Part shown: positions 16,976-27,402 of the stretch, one piece after another | How positions within the stretch are numbered: position 1 is the stretch's first letter | Layout of the letters: each line of letters opens with the position of its first letter | DNA from: Arboricoccus pini | GTDB taxonomy: Bacteria > Pseudomonadota > Alphaproteobacteria > Geminicoccales > Geminicoccaceae | Reading direction: 5' to 3' | NCBI RefSeq assembly: GCF_900187945.1 | Contig: NZ_FYEH01000011.1 | Span: 62,001-126,000, forward strand | DNA: 64,000 bases | The notes under the pieces: model-generated | Told to the model about the DNA's origin: nothing | The model's database searches: none | Seen by the model: the letters and a program-made list of their open reading frames with translations, nothing else | Program-made: the position numbers and the translations under genes

Positions 16976-18478
16976 TCAGCCGGTCCGCTGACCCACGTGG
17001 CGGCCGATTGGACATTCCTTCTGCAGCGCGGCATGGGCCGTGGCGTAGGCGGCGAGCCGTTCGGCCACGGCCCCTTCGACAGGCACGGCCTTCGCGGCCC
17101 CACTGTCGACATGCAAGAGCATATGCTCGCCGGTCGCCAGCAACTCGCCCGTGACGGCGTTGCTGACCTTGTGGAAGAGATGCAGCCGCTTGGGATCGCT
17201 GCCGACCACCTGGGTCGTCGTGGTCAGCTGGTCGCCCGCCCGCGCCTGGCCTTTGTGGGTCAGATGGGACTCGACCGTGTAGTAACTATGGCCGCCGGCC
17301 ACGTACGCCTTATCGACACCGATCAGGCGCAAGAACGCGTCGGTGGCCTCGCCCAGTACCTGCAAGTAGCGATGTTCGGTCATATGGCCGTTATAGTCGA
17401 TCCAGTCGGGCTCGACCGTTGCCGCCAAAAGCGGGAGCGGGACGTCCGATGGCGATGGCGAGGGCGGCACCGGCCTCCTTGCGGCCAGTAATGCCTCCAG
17501 CGCGCGCACTTCCTGGCCGGCACCCCAGCCACGACCTTCGTTTTGGGCAGCCAGGGCCTTCATGATGCCCACCAGATTATCGTCGCGGATGCGCTCCAGC
17601 GCGCGAACCGAGAGGCCGTTCGCCTGGGCGTCGGACTGGGCGGCGATCTTGTCGATCAGGGCCTCGTCAAGATCGGGAACGTCGGTGAGCTTGGTCCAGG
17701 GCCAAGCCAGGCATGGGCCGAACTGGGCCAGGAAATGGCGCATGCCGGCTTCGCCGCCAGCGATGCGATAGGTCTGGAACAGGCCCATCTGCGCCCAGCG
17801 CAGGCCGAAGGAGAAACGGATGATGTCGTCGATCTCCTCCACGCTCGCAATGTCATCATGCACGAGCCAGAGAGCCTCGCGCCAGAGTGCCTCAAGCAGA
17901 CGATCGCCGACAAAGGCTTCGATCTCGCGCCGGAGCACCACGGGCCGCATGCCGATGCCGCGATAGATCGCCCCGGCGCGCGCGATGGCCTCCTTGGTGG
18001 TGGCTTTCCCGCCTACGATTTCCACCAAAGGGAGGAGGTAGACGGGATTGAAGGGGTGGGCCACGACGAGCCGGCCCGGCTCGCGCATGCCGGCCTGCAT
18101 GTCGCTCGGCAGCAGGCCCGAGGTGGAGGAGCCGATCAGGGCGTCAGGCCTGGCGTCCGCCTCGATCTCCGCGAGGATCCGGCGCTTGAGGTCCAGGCGT
18201 TCGGGCACACTTTCCTGGATGAAGTCGGCATCGCGCACGGCTGCCGCGATCGAGGTCGCAAATGTCAGCCGGCCGGCCGGCGGCAGCGGCTGGGGCAGAA
18301 GGCGTTGCCAGGCATGGGTGGCATTGGCCAGCACCGCCTCGATCTTGCGGCCGGCTTGCGGATCCGGATCGAAGAGGGCGACGTCGATTCCCGAGAGGAG
18401 GAGGCGGGCAACCCAGCCGGCGCCGATGACGCCGGCACCGATGCAGGCGGCGCGCGCGATAATGGTCTCGCTTGGCAT
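16976..18478 (-). CDS. lcdH: L-carnitine dehydrogenase fused to betainyl-CoA thioesterase
   Basis: 500-aa two-domain enzyme. Residues 1-320 form a 3-hydroxyacyl-CoA-dehydrogenase-like NAD domain (CIGAGVIGAGWVARLL with the Rossmann glycines, VPERLDLKRRIL, GSSTSGLLPSDM and VAHPFNPVYLLPLVEIVGG). Residues about 350-480 form a hot-dog thioesterase (EPDWIDYNGHMTEHRYL, YYTVESHLTHKGQARAGDQL). L-carnitine is oxidised to 3-dehydrocarnitine, and the thioesterase would release glycine betaine from betainyl-CoA produced by the neighbouring BKACE enzyme, which ends as an upstream partner seven bases away. This fused form is known from several proteobacteria. Regulated presumably by the divergent CdhR-like protein. 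Confidence 0.92.
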   Translation of the reverse strand: MPSETIIARAACIGAGVIGAGWVARLLLSGIDVALFDPDPQAGRKIEAVLANATHAWQRLLPQPLPPAGRLTFATSIAAAVRDADFIQESVPERLDLKRRILAEIEADARPDALIGSSTSGLLPSDMQAGMREPGRLVVAHPFNPVYLLPLVEIVGGKATTKEAIARAGAIYRGIGMRPVVLRREIEAFVGDRLLEALWREALWLVHDDIASVEEIDDIIRFSFGLRWAQMGLFQTYRIAGGEAGMRHFLAQFGPCLAWPWTKLTDVPDLDEALIDKIAAQSDAQANGLSVRALERIRDDNLVGIMKALAAQNEGRGWGAGQEVRALEALLAARRPVPPSPSPSDVPLPLLAATVEPDWIDYNGHMTEHRYLQVLGEATDAFLRLIGVDKAYVAGGHSYYTVESHLTHKGQARAGDQLTTTTQVVGSDPKRLHLFHKVSNAVTGELLATGEHMLLHVDSGAAKAVPVEGAVAERLAAYATAHAALQKECPIGRHVGQRTG

Positions 18479-18485
18479 GGGCGAC

Positions 18486-19391
18486 CTACCAGCGCTTCAC
18501 GAGCTTCAGGCGCTCGCGCACCTGGGCAGGCGTCAGGACGCGCGAGCCCATGGCCTCGGTTATCTGCACGGCACGCTGAACGAGGTCGCCATTGCTGGCC
18601 AACTGCCCCTTGCCCAGCCAGAGATTGTCTTCAAGGCCGACACGGATATTGCCACCGGCCAGGACCGCCTGGGCGGCATAGGGAAGCTGGTTGCGGCCTA
18701 TGGAGAAGGCCGAGAAGGTCCAGCCCGCCGGCAGATTGCCGATGAGCGCCAGGAGGGTCTGGAGATCGTCCGGCGCTCCCCAGGGAATGCCCATGCAGAG
18801 CTGCACCATCACCGGGTCGTCCAAGAGGCCCTGGTCCGCCAGCCACTTGGCCAGGAGAAGATGGCCGGTGTCGAAGATCTCGATCTCGGGCCGCACGCCC
18901 AGCGCCTGGATCTGGCCTGCCATCTGACGCAGCATGGCCGGCGTGTTGGTCATGACATAGTCACCCTCGCCAAAATTCATCGTGCCGCAATCAAGCGTGC
19001 AGATCTCAGGCAGGAGTTCCTTGACATGGACCAGGCGCTCGCTGGCGCCGGCCATGTCGGTGCCGTCGGCGTTGACGGGGAAGGGGGCCTCGGGCGAACC
19101 CAGGACGAGATCGCCGCCCATGCCGGCCGTCAGGTTCAAGATGACGTCCACGCCCGAATCGCGGATATGCGCCACGGTCTCGCGATAGAGGGCCGGATCG
19201 CGCGCGGCCTTGCCGGTCTTCGGATCGCGGACGTGGATATGGGCGATGGCCGCACCGGCCTTCGCCGCCTCGATCGCCGCATCGGCAATCGCTCTTGGCG
19301 TGACCGGCACCTTGGCCGAGCGCCCCGTCGTGTCGCCAGCCCCCGTCAGGGCACAGGTGATGAAAACGTCCTTATTCGGTGTCAGCGCCAT
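18486..19391 (-). CDS. BKACE-family dehydrocarnitine cleavage enzyme (DUF849)
   Basis: 301 aa, the usual BKACE size. The zinc-binding [11 protein letters not shown] motif, [21 protein letters not shown] and [12 protein letters not shown] are all present. BKACE enzymes cleave beta-keto acids with acetyl-CoA; family members next to carnitine dehydrogenase act on 3-dehydrocarnitine, giving betainyl-CoA and acetoacetate. The location directly before the lcdH fusion supports that role. The ATG at 19391 follows AGGAAAGGCGG, a good ribosome-binding site; the frame is open further upstream, but that part runs antisense to the cdhR gene. The gene name is left blank because symbols vary. Confidence 0.9.
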   Translation of the reverse strand: MALTPNKDVFITCALTGAGDTTGRSAKVPVTPRAIADAAIEAAKAGAAIAHIHVRDPKTGKAARDPALYRETVAHIRDSGVDVILNLTAGMGGDLVLGSPEAPFPVNADGTDMAGASERLVHVKELLPEICTLDCGTMNFGEGDYVMTNTPAMLRQMAGQIQALGVRPEIEIFDTGHLLLAKWLADQGLLDDPVMVQLCMGIPWGAPDDLQTLLALIGNLPAGWTFSAFSIGRNQLPYAAQAVLAGGNIRVGLEDNLWLGKGQLASNGDLVQRAVQITEAMGSRVLTPAQVRERLKLVKRW

Positions 19392-19487
19392 GGATCCGCC
19401 TTTCCTGCTCCGGCCTCGAACATGCGACGGCGACCTTGGCCAGTCTTTGCCCTGGGCGCAGGTTTCTTTGCCTGTTACGCAACCGGC

Positions 19488-20495
19488 ATGAACATCTTCA
19501 CCGCCACCCAGCAGCCGCTCGCAGTCACCATCCTGGTCCTCGACAAGGTCTCGCTCATGAGTCTCGCGGCGACGCTCGAACCCATGCGCGGCGCCAACCG
19601 CGTGGCCGGGCGGCGTCTCTTTGGCTGGAAGCTGGTCTCGGTGGACGGCAATTCGGTGCAGGCATCCTGCGGCCTGCCGATCGCGGTCGAGGGAGCCTTC
19701 GACCCACGATCGGCGGGTGAGGCCCTCTTCGTCGTCGCGGCCTTCGATGCCCTGGCCCAGGCGGGAGCACCGCTGCTCAAGGGCCTCCGCCAGGCGGCCG
19801 GTGCCGGTGTCTTCATGGCCGGCATCGAGGGCGGTGCCTGGGCCCTGGCCCGGGCCGGCCTGCTGGAAGGACGGCGGGCGACGACGCATTGGGAGGATCT
19901 CGAGCCCTTCGCCGCCCGATTTCCGGCAGCCCACGTGGTGCCCGACCGCTATATCGTCGATGGGCCGGTCGGCACGACGGGCGGCGCGTCGCCGGCCCTC
20001 GACTTCATGCTGGCGCTGATCCGCGCCCGGGCCGGCCGGGCGCTGGCCCTCGATGTGGCCAGCCTCTTCATCTATGACGAGGTGAGGGCGGGCTTCGAGG
20101 CGCAGCCCTTCGTTTCCCTTGGGGCCAGCGGCTCTCGGGAGCCGCGTCTCGCACGTGCCATCAAGGTCATGGAGGAGCGGATCGAGGCGCCTTTGACGCT
20201 GGCGGCCGTGGCCGCGCGCGCCGGCCTCAAGCTTCGGACCATGGAGTCTCTCTTCCAGCGCCATCTGCAGACGGCTGCCGGCGCCTACTACACGGCCCTG
20301 CGCCTGGGTGCCGCCCGCCGGCTGCTCGTCGATGCCGAGATGGACCTGGCCGAAGTTGCAACCCGGACCGGCTTTGCCTCGGCGGCGACGCTCTCGCGGG
20401 CCTGCCGTCGCCGGTTCGGCCAGCCACCCGGTGCGTTGCGCCGTGCCGGCCGGCGTGCCAGGGCCGGCTCGACGTCGCCGGACTCGCGCCCTTGA
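19488..20495 (+). CDS. cdhR: GlxA/CdhR-type AraC-family regulator of carnitine catabolism
   Basis: 335 aa with an N-terminal DJ-1/PfpI-like sensor domain (residues about 10-190, [40 protein letters not shown]) and a C-terminal AraC pair of helix-turn-helices ([20 protein letters not shown], then [20 protein letters not shown] and [13 protein letters not shown]). Pseudomonas CdhR has this architecture and activates carnitine dehydrogenase. Here it is divergent from the BKACE-lcdH pair with 96 bases between starts. The ATG at 19488 gives a natural N terminus. The symbol is by context and architecture; betaine-responsive GbdR is a related alternative. Confidence 0.82.
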   Translation: MNIFTATQQPLAVTILVLDKVSLMSLAATLEPMRGANRVAGRRLFGWKLVSVDGNSVQASCGLPIAVEGAFDPRSAGEALFVVAAFDALAQAGAPLLKGLRQAAGAGVFMAGIEGGAWALARAGLLEGRRATTHWEDLEPFAARFPAAHVVPDRYIVDGPVGTTGGASPALDFMLALIRARAGRALALDVASLFIYDEVRAGFEAQPFVSLGASGSREPRLARAIKVMEERIEAPLTLAAVAARAGLKLRTMESLFQRHLQTAAGAYYTALRLGAARRLLVDAEMDLAEVATRTGFASAATLSRACRRRFGQPPGALRRAGRRARAGSTSPDSRP

Positions 20496-20539
20496 GCCCA
20501 AGCAGCGCGAAGCCCGGTAGTGCCCAAAGAAGCACGCCC

Positions 20540-20566
20540 AGTCATGTCGAGTCGTTCGACATGGCT
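20540..20566. terminator. Hairpin between convergent cdhR and MFS genes
   Basis: CATGTCGA and TCGACATG form a perfect 8-bp stem with a 5-base loop, extended by AG/CT across one G-T wobble to 11 bp. There is no T-run on either side. It overlaps the MFS stop codon and may serve as a bidirectional terminator or mRNA-end structure. Confidence 0.45.
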
Positions 20567-21851
20567 AGGTCGGCTGGTGTTTGCGCAGGACCATCTGGAT
20601 GACGATGACCATGCAGCCGGCGAAGGCCAGGCAGGCGCCGAGGAAGAACATGGGTGCGAGGTCGCTGCCGGTCGCGACCTTGATGTAGGGGACGATATTC
20701 TGGGAGATGAAGCCGCCCAGGTTGCCGACCGAATTGATGGCGGCCAGACCGGCTGCCGCCCCGCGACCGGTGAGGAAGGAGGAGGGCAGCGTCCAGAAGA
20801 CCGGCTGCGGCGAGAGGATCATCGCCGCTGCGATGCAGAGCAGCACGTACTTGAAGATATTGCCGTCGACGACGACGCTGAGGACCAGGCAGACGGCACC
20901 GATCAGCGCCGGGATGACGATATGCAACGTCCGCTCGCCCGTCCGCTCGGACCGACGCGGCACGTACCAGAGCGCCCAGGCAGCGGCGATCCAGGGCAGC
21001 ATGTTGATGAGCCCGTTCATCGTGTTGGAGACGCCAAAGCCCTTCACCACCGTCGGCAGCCAGTAGCTGAGACCGTAGGCGGCCAGCGGAAAGCCCACAT
21101 AGGTAAGTGCGATCAGGAGCACTCGGCCGTCGGTCAGTGCCTTGAATGGATTGCCCTTCGCGGTCTGCGATTTGCCGGTATCCTCGGCGTCGAGCTTGGC
21201 GCGCAGCCAGTCCTTCTCCGCGTCGCTATAGAAGCCCGCGTCCTCGGGCTTGCTCGGCAGCATGATGATGACGACGAATCCCATGAGGATGGCTGGCACG
21301 CCGGTAATGATGAAGACCCACTGCCAGCCGGCCAGACCCCAAAGTCCGTTCAGATCGAGCAGCACGCCGCAGATCGGCGCGCCGACGACATTTGCGATCA
21401 TGCTGGCCATCATGAACCAGCCAATCATGCGGGCGCGGTGGCCGAACGGCACCCAGAGGGTCATGAGATAGAGGACGCCCGGAAAGAAGCCCGCCTCGGC
21501 TACGCCCAGGAGGAAGCGGAGGATGTAGAACATCACCTCGTTCTGGGTGAAAGCCAGGGCCAGCGTCACCAGGCCCCAGGAGACCATGATCCGCGTGAAC
21601 CAGCGCCTGGCGCCTACGCGCTCCATGATGATGTTCGAGGGCACCTCGAAGATGAAATAGGCCAAGAAAAAGAGAGAGGCCCCAAGTCCGAACGCGTATT
21701 CGGAGATGCCGAGATCGGGCGCCATCTGCAGCTTGGCGAAGCCGATATTCTGCCGGTCGATATAGGCGATCAGATACATGATCCCCAAGAGAGGCATGAT
21801 GTGGCGCATGAACTTGCCAACCACGCGATCTTCGACGTCCTGCTCGCTCAT
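20565..21851 (-). CDS. MFS transporter, anion:cation symporter family
   Basis: 428-aa integral membrane protein with 12 predicted helices. The N terminus (FMRHIMPLLGIMYLIAYIDRQNIGFAKL) is the signature of the ACS family that imports organic anions such as tartrate, phthalate and hydroxyphenylacetates; EVPSNIIMERVGARRWFTRI is the loop 2-3 motif. The substrate is unknown. It is convergent with cdhR and its 5' end faces cobG at a distance of 108 bases. The ATG at 21851 was chosen because the sequence before it is not membrane-like and overlaps the divergent leader. A link to carnitine uptake is possible but not shown. Confidence 0.9.
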   Translation of the reverse strand: MSEQDVEDRVVGKFMRHIMPLLGIMYLIAYIDRQNIGFAKLQMAPDLGISEYAFGLGASLFFLAYFIFEVPSNIIMERVGARRWFTRIMVSWGLVTLALAFTQNEVMFYILRFLLGVAEAGFFPGVLYLMTLWVPFGHRARMIGWFMMASMIANVVGAPICGVLLDLNGLWGLAGWQWVFIITGVPAILMGFVVIIMLPSKPEDAGFYSDAEKDWLRAKLDAEDTGKSQTAKGNPFKALTDGRVLLIALTYVGFPLAAYGLSYWLPTVVKGFGVSNTMNGLINMLPWIAAAWALWYVPRRSERTGERTLHIVIPALIGAVCLVLSVVVDGNIFKYVLLCIAAAMILSPQPVFWTLPSSFLTGRGAAAGLAAINSVGNLGGFISQNIVPYIKVATGSDLAPMFFLGACLAFAGCMVIVIQMVLRKHQPT

Positions 21852-21959
21852 GAAGCTCCAGTGGCGTTTTGTTGCGGCTTCAGAGGCGCTACATGGCTGG
21901 CCGACGTCGGTCAAATGCGGCCCCTGCCCAAACGCATGCGTGCCGCCTATGTTCGGCCG

Positions 21960-23258
21960 ATGGTTGAAGAGATCTTGCATGAGACCGAAGCGTCGCCGGG
22001 AAGGCGCGGCTGGTGCCCGGGCGCCTGGCGGCCCATGGCCAGCGCCGATGGCCTCGTCGCCCGGCTACGCCCGAGCGGCGGCCGGCTGAGTGGCGCGCAA
22101 CTCCTGACCATGGCCTCGGCCGCGAGCCACGCCGGCAACGGCGTGATCGAGCTGACCGGGCGCGCCAATCTGCAGCTGCGCGGTATCGAGGCGGCAAAGC
22201 TGGCCGCGCTGCAGGCGCAGCTGGGTCTGGCCGGCCTGCTCGACTCCTCGGCCGCGGACGAGGCCCGTCGCAACATTCTCCTGCCGCCCCTGGCTGGCCT
22301 CGATCCCACCGCGGCCCTCGATCTTTTGCCGCTTCTGGCCGAACTCGAGCACCGGCTGCGAGAGGCGGACGAGCTGGCGGCCTTGCCGGCCAAGTTCGCC
22401 CTTGTTCTCGAGGATGGCGGCTTGTTCCAGCCCTCGCGCATCACGGCCGACCTGCGTGCCCGCCCCGTGGCTCAGCTGCCGGGCCAGCTCGCCGTCGGCG
22501 TGGGGGCGCCGGATGGCGGGACGCGCTGGCTGGGATCTGCGCCGCCCACGTTGCTGCCCGGCATTCTCCTCGCTCTGATGCGGCGCAGCCTGCCTTATCT
22601 CGAAACCCTGCCGCGCGCGCGTTTCAGCTATCTGACAACTGACAACTGTCGAGCGATCGCGCAGGGATTGCCGCTTCGCCCATTGGGTTCCACCCCGATG
22701 CCCGAGCCGCCAGGAGGAAGCGCGCCGCCGCTTGGCCACTGGCGCCTCGGCGAGCTGTCTCTCGTCGGCGTGGCAGCACCGTTGGGACGCCTCGATCCGC
22801 GCATGCTGGAAATCCTGGCAGGTTGCATCGGTCCAAACGGCCAGGCACGCCTGACGCCCTGGCGCAGCTTCGTGCTTCCTGACCAGTCGGCCCCGATCCT
22901 GCGAACACTCAAGGATGGCGGTTTCATCGTCGATGCAAGCTCGCCGTTGCTGGCGATCGCTGCCTGTCCCGGCAAGGAGGGCTGTCGCAGTGGCACGACG
23001 TCCACCTTGAAGGACGCCCTCCATCTGGCCGCGCGCCTGCCACTTGAGCCTGGGGGCGGGATCAGACTGCACGTGGCCGGATGTGCCAAGGGATGCGCCC
23101 ATCCGGCCAAGTCAGCCCTGACCCTCGTGGGGCGAAACGGCAGCTACGATCTCGTGCAAGACGGAAGGGCGGACGCGTCGCCTCTTGCCAAGGGGCTCAG
23201 CCTGGGCGATGCCGCGCATCTCCTCTCCTCCCTTACCCTGCGGACCGATCGCCCGTGA
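21960..23258 (+). CDS. cobG: Precorrin-3B synthase CobG
   Basis: Oxygen-dependent enzyme that converts precorrin-3A to precorrin-3B in the aerobic cobalamin route. 432 aa, nitrite/sulfite-reductase fold with two ferredoxin-like halves. The cluster cysteines are CPGKEGC (C-x5-C) and CAKGC (C-x3-C), the 4Fe-4S/siroheme pattern. The N-terminal region [12 protein letters not shown] and [10 protein letters not shown] fit the family. The ATG at 21960 gives a natural N terminus; in-frame ATGs at 21915 and 21942 are alternatives, none with a good ribosome-binding site. It heads the cobG-H-I-J unit, with four-base overlaps between all members. Confidence 0.92.
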   Translation: MVEEILHETEASPGRRGWCPGAWRPMASADGLVARLRPSGGRLSGAQLLTMASAASHAGNGVIELTGRANLQLRGIEAAKLAALQAQLGLAGLLDSSAADEARRNILLPPLAGLDPTAALDLLPLLAELEHRLREADELAALPAKFALVLEDGGLFQPSRITADLRARPVAQLPGQLAVGVGAPDGGTRWLGSAPPTLLPGILLALMRRSLPYLETLPRARFSYLTTDNCRAIAQGLPLRPLGSTPMPEPPGGSAPPLGHWRLGELSLVGVAAPLGRLDPRMLEILAGCIGPNGQARLTPWRSFVLPDQSAPILRTLKDGGFIVDASSPLLAIAACPGKEGCRSGTTSTLKDALHLAARLPLEPGGGIRLHVAGCAKGCAHPAKSALTLVGRNGSYDLVQDGRADASPLAKGLSLGDAAHLLSSLTLRTDRP

Positions 23259-23908
23259 CCCTGCCGCGACCTTCATCGATCTCGCCTTTCGCCTATGAGC
23301 GGGATGGTGCAGCCATCTATCGCCATTCCTTCGCCATCATCCGGGCGGAGGCCGATCTGGCTCGCTTTCGGGGCATCGAGGAACAGGTGGCGGTCCGCAT
23401 CATTCACGCCTCGGGCATGGTCGAGGTGGCAGCCGATCTCGCCTTCACGCCGGATGCGGCCAAGATCGCGCGCCAAGCGCTCCAAGGCGGCGCGCCCATC
23501 TTCTGCGACAGCCAGATGGTGGCGAACGGCATCACTCGGGCCCGTCTGCCGGCCGGGAACGAAATCCTCTGCACGCTCGGCGACCCGCAGGTGCCAGACC
23601 TGGCGCAAAAGGCCGGTACGACGCGCTCGGCCGCCGCCCTGGAGCTCTGGCGCGACCGGCTGGGGGGAAGCGTGGTCGCCATCGGCAACGCACCCACGGC
23701 CCTGTTCCGCCTGCTCGAACTCGTGGAGGAGGGCGTGCCGCCACCGGCCGCCGTTATCGGCATGCCGGTGGGCTTCGTCGGCGCGGCCGAATCGAAGGAA
23801 GCCTTGCTGGCAGCCGGGCACCCGCCGGCCCTGGTCGTGCGTGGCCGCAAGGGTGGCAGTGCCATGGCGGTGGCGGCCCTCAACGCCTTGGCCTGCGAGC
23901 GCGAATGA
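23255..23908 (+). CDS. cobH: Precorrin-8X methylmutase CobH
   Basis: Catalyses the 1,5-methyl shift of precorrin-8X to hydrogenobyrinic acid. 217 aa with the family-typical [22 protein letters not shown], the [15 protein letters not shown] loop carrying the catalytic His, [10 protein letters not shown] and [16 protein letters not shown]. The start is a GTG overlapping the cobG stop (GTGA), which gives the correct N terminus and shows translational coupling. Overlaps cobI by four bases at its end. Confidence 0.96.
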   Translation: MTLPRPSSISPFAYERDGAAIYRHSFAIIRAEADLARFRGIEEQVAVRIIHASGMVEVAADLAFTPDAAKIARQALQGGAPIFCDSQMVANGITRARLPAGNEILCTLGDPQVPDLAQKAGTTRSAAALELWRDRLGGSVVAIGNAPTALFRLLELVEEGVPPPAAVIGMPVGFVGAAESKEALLAAGHPPALVVRGRKGGSAMAVAALNALACERE

Positions 23909-24636
23909 ACGCCTCTCCCTGTCTCTATGGCATCGGCGTCGGGCCGGGCGATCCCGAGCTCATGACGCTCAAGGCGGTGCGCCTGCTGCAGGCGGTCGAT
24001 TTCGTCGCTTATTTCGCCAAGGCTGGCCGTCAGAGCACGGCACGCGTGATCGCCGACCAGCACGTGGCTGCGACCTGCGAGGAACTGCCGCTCTTTTATC
24101 CGATGACGACCGAGATCGCCTTCACGCACCCCGAGTATCGCGCCCGCCTCGCCGCCTTCTATGAAGAGGCCACCAGCCAGATCGCCACACGGCTGGCGGC
24201 AGGGCGTCGGGGCGCCCTGCTCTGCGAGGGCGACCCGCTTTTCTATGGCTCTTTCATGCACGTCTTCGAGCGCCTGAAAGGAAGCTTTCAGGCCGAGATC
24301 GTACCCGGCATCACCGGGATGGCCGGGGCCTGGAGCGCCGCCGGTCTGCCGATGACCTGGGGCGACGACGTCCTGACCGTGATCCCCGCCACGCTCCCTT
24401 ACGACCGCCTCGTCGACCGCCTGCGGGATGCGGACGCGATCGTCATCATGAAGCTCGGAAAAAACATTAGTAAAGTCCAGCAAGCCATTGAGAAATGCGG
24501 CCTTATGGATCGTGCTGTGTATGTCGAATATGCGACGCGTCAAGCGGAGCGTATTCTGCCGCTGGCGACCCTCGGTGCGCGCGCGGCACCCTATTTCGCG
24601 CTCGTCCTCGTGGCCGGCCGGGGCAGGCGACCTTGA
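23905..24636 (+). CDS. cobI: Precorrin-2 C20-methyltransferase CobI
   Basis: SAM-dependent methyltransferase that makes precorrin-3A from precorrin-2. 243 aa, tetrapyrrole-methylase fold: [20 protein letters not shown] at the N terminus, [13 protein letters not shown] in the middle and [17 protein letters not shown]. Start ATG overlaps the cobH stop. The stretch [17 protein letters not shown] has slightly lower GC than its surroundings, but the frame is continuous. The substrate, precorrin-2, would come from CobA, which is not in the window. Confidence 0.96.
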   Translation: MNASPCLYGIGVGPGDPELMTLKAVRLLQAVDFVAYFAKAGRQSTARVIADQHVAATCEELPLFYPMTTEIAFTHPEYRARLAAFYEEATSQIATRLAAGRRGALLCEGDPLFYGSFMHVFERLKGSFQAEIVPGITGMAGAWSAAGLPMTWGDDVLTVIPATLPYDRLVDRLRDADAIVIMKLGKNISKVQQAIEKCGLMDRAVYVEYATRQAERILPLATLGARAAPYFALVLVAGRGRRP

Positions 24637-25394
24637 GCGGCTGGCTGCGGGTGGTGGGGCTGGGCCCGGGCGACGCGCATTGGATCACGCCGGAAGTCCA
24701 GGCCATCCTCAGCGAAGCCAGCGATCTCGTCGGCTACGAGTCCTATCTGGCAAGGCTGACGCCCGGCCCCAGCCAAAGCCTGCACGCGACGCCCAACCGC
24801 GTCGAGCTGGATCGAGCCCAGGCAGCCCTGGAACTGACGGCCGGCGGCGCGCGTGTAGCCGTCGTTTCCGGCGGCGATCCCGGCATATTCGCCATGGCAT
24901 CCGCCATCATGGAGGCCTTGGAGCATGGCCCCCCGGCATGGCGTAATCTCGATGTCGGGATTGCCCCTGGAATCAGCGCCATGCAGGCTGCAGCGGCAAG
25001 GCTGGGAGCCCCGCTCGGCCATGATTTCTGCGCCATTTCGCTCTCCGACAATCTGAAGCCCTGGTCCATCATCGAGCGCAGGCTCCGGGCAGCCGTTGCG
25101 GGCGATTTCGTCATCGCGCTCTATAATCCCGCCTCGCGCGCGCGGCCGGCGCAGATCGGCTTGGCGCTGGAACTCCTGCGCGCCACAGCCGGGGGCGAGC
25201 GCTATGTGGCCCTGGCGCGCGGCATCGGCCGTGCCGAGGAGCACGTGCAGGTAACGTCGCTGGCGGATGTCGATCCCGCCGCCATCGATATGCGCACCCT
25301 CGTTCTGATCGGCTCCTCCCAGACCCGGCTTTTCCCGCGCGGCCAGACAGGTGCCTGGCTCTATACGCCGCGACGCTATGAGGCCGCCCCGTGA
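24633..25394 (+). CDS. cobJ: Precorrin-3B C17-methyltransferase CobJ
   Basis: Methylates C17 and contracts the ring, giving precorrin-4. 253 aa: VVGLGPGDAHWITPEVQAIL, VVSGGDPGIFAMASAIME, APGISAMQAAAARLGAPLGHDFCAISLSD and FVIALYNPASRAR are family hallmarks. It starts with TTG in a TTGA overlap with cobI; no ATG gives this N terminus. Its last 19 bases overlap the 3' end of cobK on the opposite strand. Confidence 0.95.
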   Translation: MSGWLRVVGLGPGDAHWITPEVQAILSEASDLVGYESYLARLTPGPSQSLHATPNRVELDRAQAALELTAGGARVAVVSGGDPGIFAMASAIMEALEHGPPAWRNLDVGIAPGISAMQAAAARLGAPLGHDFCAISLSDNLKPWSIIERRLRAAVAGDFVIALYNPASRARPAQIGLALELLRATAGGERYVALARGIGRAEEHVQVTSLADVDPAAIDMRTLVLIGSSQTRLFPRGQTGAWLYTPRRYEAAP

Positions 25395-26134
25395 GGCAAG
25401 CGGGCGATCCAGTCCAGCACGTCGTCGATGACATGCCGGCATGGCACGGGCGGGAGGCGTGGGCGGTCGATCATGATGACCGGGACCCGCAGAAGCCGGG
25501 CAGCCACCAGCTTGGCGGCCGCCGCCTCGCCGCCGCTATTCTTGGTCACCAAGATGTCGATGCGATGATGCCTCAGGATGTCGAGTTCGCCGTCGAGCTG
25601 GAACGGCCCACGGTCCAAAAGCCAGGTCTGATCCGACAAGGCAGGCCGCCTCGCCGGCGGGTCGACGGCCCGGATCAGATAATGATGCAGCGGTGCCGCC
25701 TCGAACGCCTCGATGCCCTGGCGGCCGGTCGTCAGAAAGACCCGCCGCGGTTTTGGTCCCAACGCCGCGGCCGCAGCCGCAAGGTCGCCCACGCTATGCC
25801 AGTCATCGCCCTGTCCCGGCAGCCATGCCGCGCGGGTGAAGCGCAGGAGGGGCAGCCCGGTCACCTCAGCGGCGCTTGCCGCGTTCATCGACATGCGGGC
25901 AGCAAAGGGATGCGTGGCATCGATCAAGCCCGATGCACCCCAACGCCTGAGAAAGCTTATAAGGCCCTCGACACCGCCAAAGCCTCCATGGCGCACCTCG
26001 ATCGGCTGCGGCCTGGGCGTGCGGGTCACTCCAGCCAGCGACAAGAGAGGGTGGAGATCACGCCGGCCAGCAAGGGCCGCCGCCAGCTGGCTGGCCTCGC
26101 TACTCCCGCCGAGTATGAGCAAACGTGTTGGCAT
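25376..26134 (-). CDS. cobK: Precorrin-6A reductase CobK
   Basis: NADPH-dependent reductase that converts precorrin-6A to precorrin-6B. 252 aa, beginning LLILGGSSEASQLAAALAG (Rossmann-like glycine loop), with DATHPFAARMSMNAASAAE, FLTTGRQGIEAF and DILVTKNSGGEAAAAKL. It lies on the strand opposite to the other cob genes, convergent with cobJ (19-base overlap) and divergent from cobL (50 bases between starts), so it needs its own promoter in that 50-base gap or upstream inside cobL. Confidence 0.94.
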   Translation of the reverse strand: MPTRLLILGGSSEASQLAAALAGRRDLHPLLSLAGVTRTPRPQPIEVRHGGFGGVEGLISFLRRWGASGLIDATHPFAARMSMNAASAAEVTGLPLLRFTRAAWLPGQGDDWHSVGDLAAAAAALGPKPRRVFLTTGRQGIEAFEAAPLHHYLIRAVDPPARRPALSDQTWLLDRGPFQLDGELDILRHHRIDILVTKNSGGEAAAAKLVAARLLRVPVIMIDRPRLPPVPCRHVIDDVLDWIARLPHGAAS

Positions 26135-26184
26135 GTCGCCCGTTCTGCCGCCGGCTGCGGTCTTCGCGCAAGCGACCAGCGGTC

Positions 26185-27402
26185 ATGAGTCGGCCTTGGC
26201 TAACCATTGTCGGCATCGGCGAGGACGGGCTGGCTGGCCTTAGCGCTGTCGCGCGCGCAGCCATCCAGGCTGCGCCTTTTATCATGGGTGGCCGCCGGCA
26301 TCTGGCACTTCTGGGCCCGCATCCGGCCATCTGTCATCCCTGGCCAAGCCCGTTGACCGCCGCCATTCCGACGCTGCTGGCGCGGCGCGGAGAGCCGACT
26401 CTCGTCCTCGCCAGCGGCGATCCTTTCTGCTGGGGCATCGGCGCCACGCTGGCGCGACATGTCCCGGCCGAGGAGATCTTGAGCCTTCCGGCCCCTTCCG
26501 CCTTTTCTCTCGCAGCGAACCGGCTGGGCTGGCCGCTCCAGGATTGTCAGTGCCTCAGCCTGCATGGGCGCCCGCTGGAAGCGATCCTTCCCCATCTGTA
26601 TCCAGGCGCCCGCATTCTGGCCTTGAGCTGGGATGGCGGTACGCCCGGAAAGCTTGCCGCCCTCATGGATGAGCGCGGCTTTGGCGCCTCGCGGCTGACG
26701 ATCCTGGAATCGCTGGGCGGCCCGGCGGAGCGGATCAGGTCCTGCCTCGCCGCCGACTTCGACGTCGCGGCCATAACCGATCTCAACACGCTGGCGGTCG
26801 ACGTTGCCGCGAAACAGGGCGCGCGCATCCTGCCACGCGCAGGCCTGCCCGACAGCGTCTTCGCCCATGACGGACAACTCACCAAGCGGCCGATCCGTGC
26901 GGTGACACTTTCCTCGTTGGCACCGCTGCCGGGCGGCCTGCTCTGGGATGTCGGATCGGGATCGGGGTCGGTCGCCATCGAATGGATGCTGATCCATCCG
27001 AGCAATCGGGCCATCGCCATCGAGGCCGATCCGGCTAGGGCCGCCCGGATCGGCCTCAATGCCCGCGAGCTTGGCGTGCCCGGGCTCCAGGTGGTCGAGG
27101 GTCGGGCGCCCGAGGCGTGCGCAGGCCTGGCGCCGCCGGATGCCATCTTCGTGGGTGGGGGCAGCAGCGATGTCCGCCTCCTGGATGCCATGCTCGCGGC
27201 TCTGCCGGCCGGTGGGAGACTCGTCGTCAATGCCGTCACCCTTGAGGCGCAGGCGGAGCTGGCGCGTCGCCATGGCGTCCTTGGCGGCGAACTCATCGCG
27301 TTGTCGATCGCGACGGCAGCACCCATCGGCAGGTTCCAGGCCCTGCGTCCCGCCCTGCCGGTTCATCAATGGATCTTCATCCGGTCGAGAGAAAGCGCAT
27401 GA
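26185..27402 (+). CDS. cobL: Precorrin-6Y C5,15-methyltransferase (decarboxylating) CobL
   Basis: Bifunctional 405-aa enzyme. The N-terminal half is a CbiE-like tetrapyrrole methylase ([36 protein letters not shown]). The C-terminal half is a CbiT-like Rossmann methyltransferase ([40 protein letters not shown]). It methylates C5 and C15 and decarboxylates the C12 acetate, giving precorrin-8X. The ATG at 26185 starts the family N terminus. Its end overlaps cobM by four bases. Confidence 0.95.
   Translation: MSRPWLTIVGIGEDGLAGLSAVARAAIQAAPFIMGGRRHLALLGPHPAICHPWPSPLTAAIPTLLARRGEPTLVLASGDPFCWGIGATLARHVPAEEILSLPAPSAFSLAANRLGWPLQDCQCLSLHGRPLEAILPHLYPGARILALSWDGGTPGKLAALMDERGFGASRLTILESLGGPAERIRSCLAADFDVAAITDLNTLAVDVAAKQGARILPRAGLPDSVFAHDGQLTKRPIRAVTLSSLAPLPGGLLWDVGSGSGSVAIEWMLIHPSNRAIAIEADPARAARIGLNARELGVPGLQVVEGRAPEACAGLAPPDAIFVGGGSSDVRLLDAMLAALPAGGRLVVNAVTLEAQAELARRHGVLGGELIALSIATAAPIGRFQALRPALPVHQWIFIRSRESA

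Noticed and set aside
21845-21960. GCCACTG on the minus strand beside the MFS start, as in a cobalamin-riboswitch B12 box
   Set aside because: It lies on the strand of the MFS gene, not cobG; the surrounding leader is too short for the aptamer and no other conserved elements are seen.
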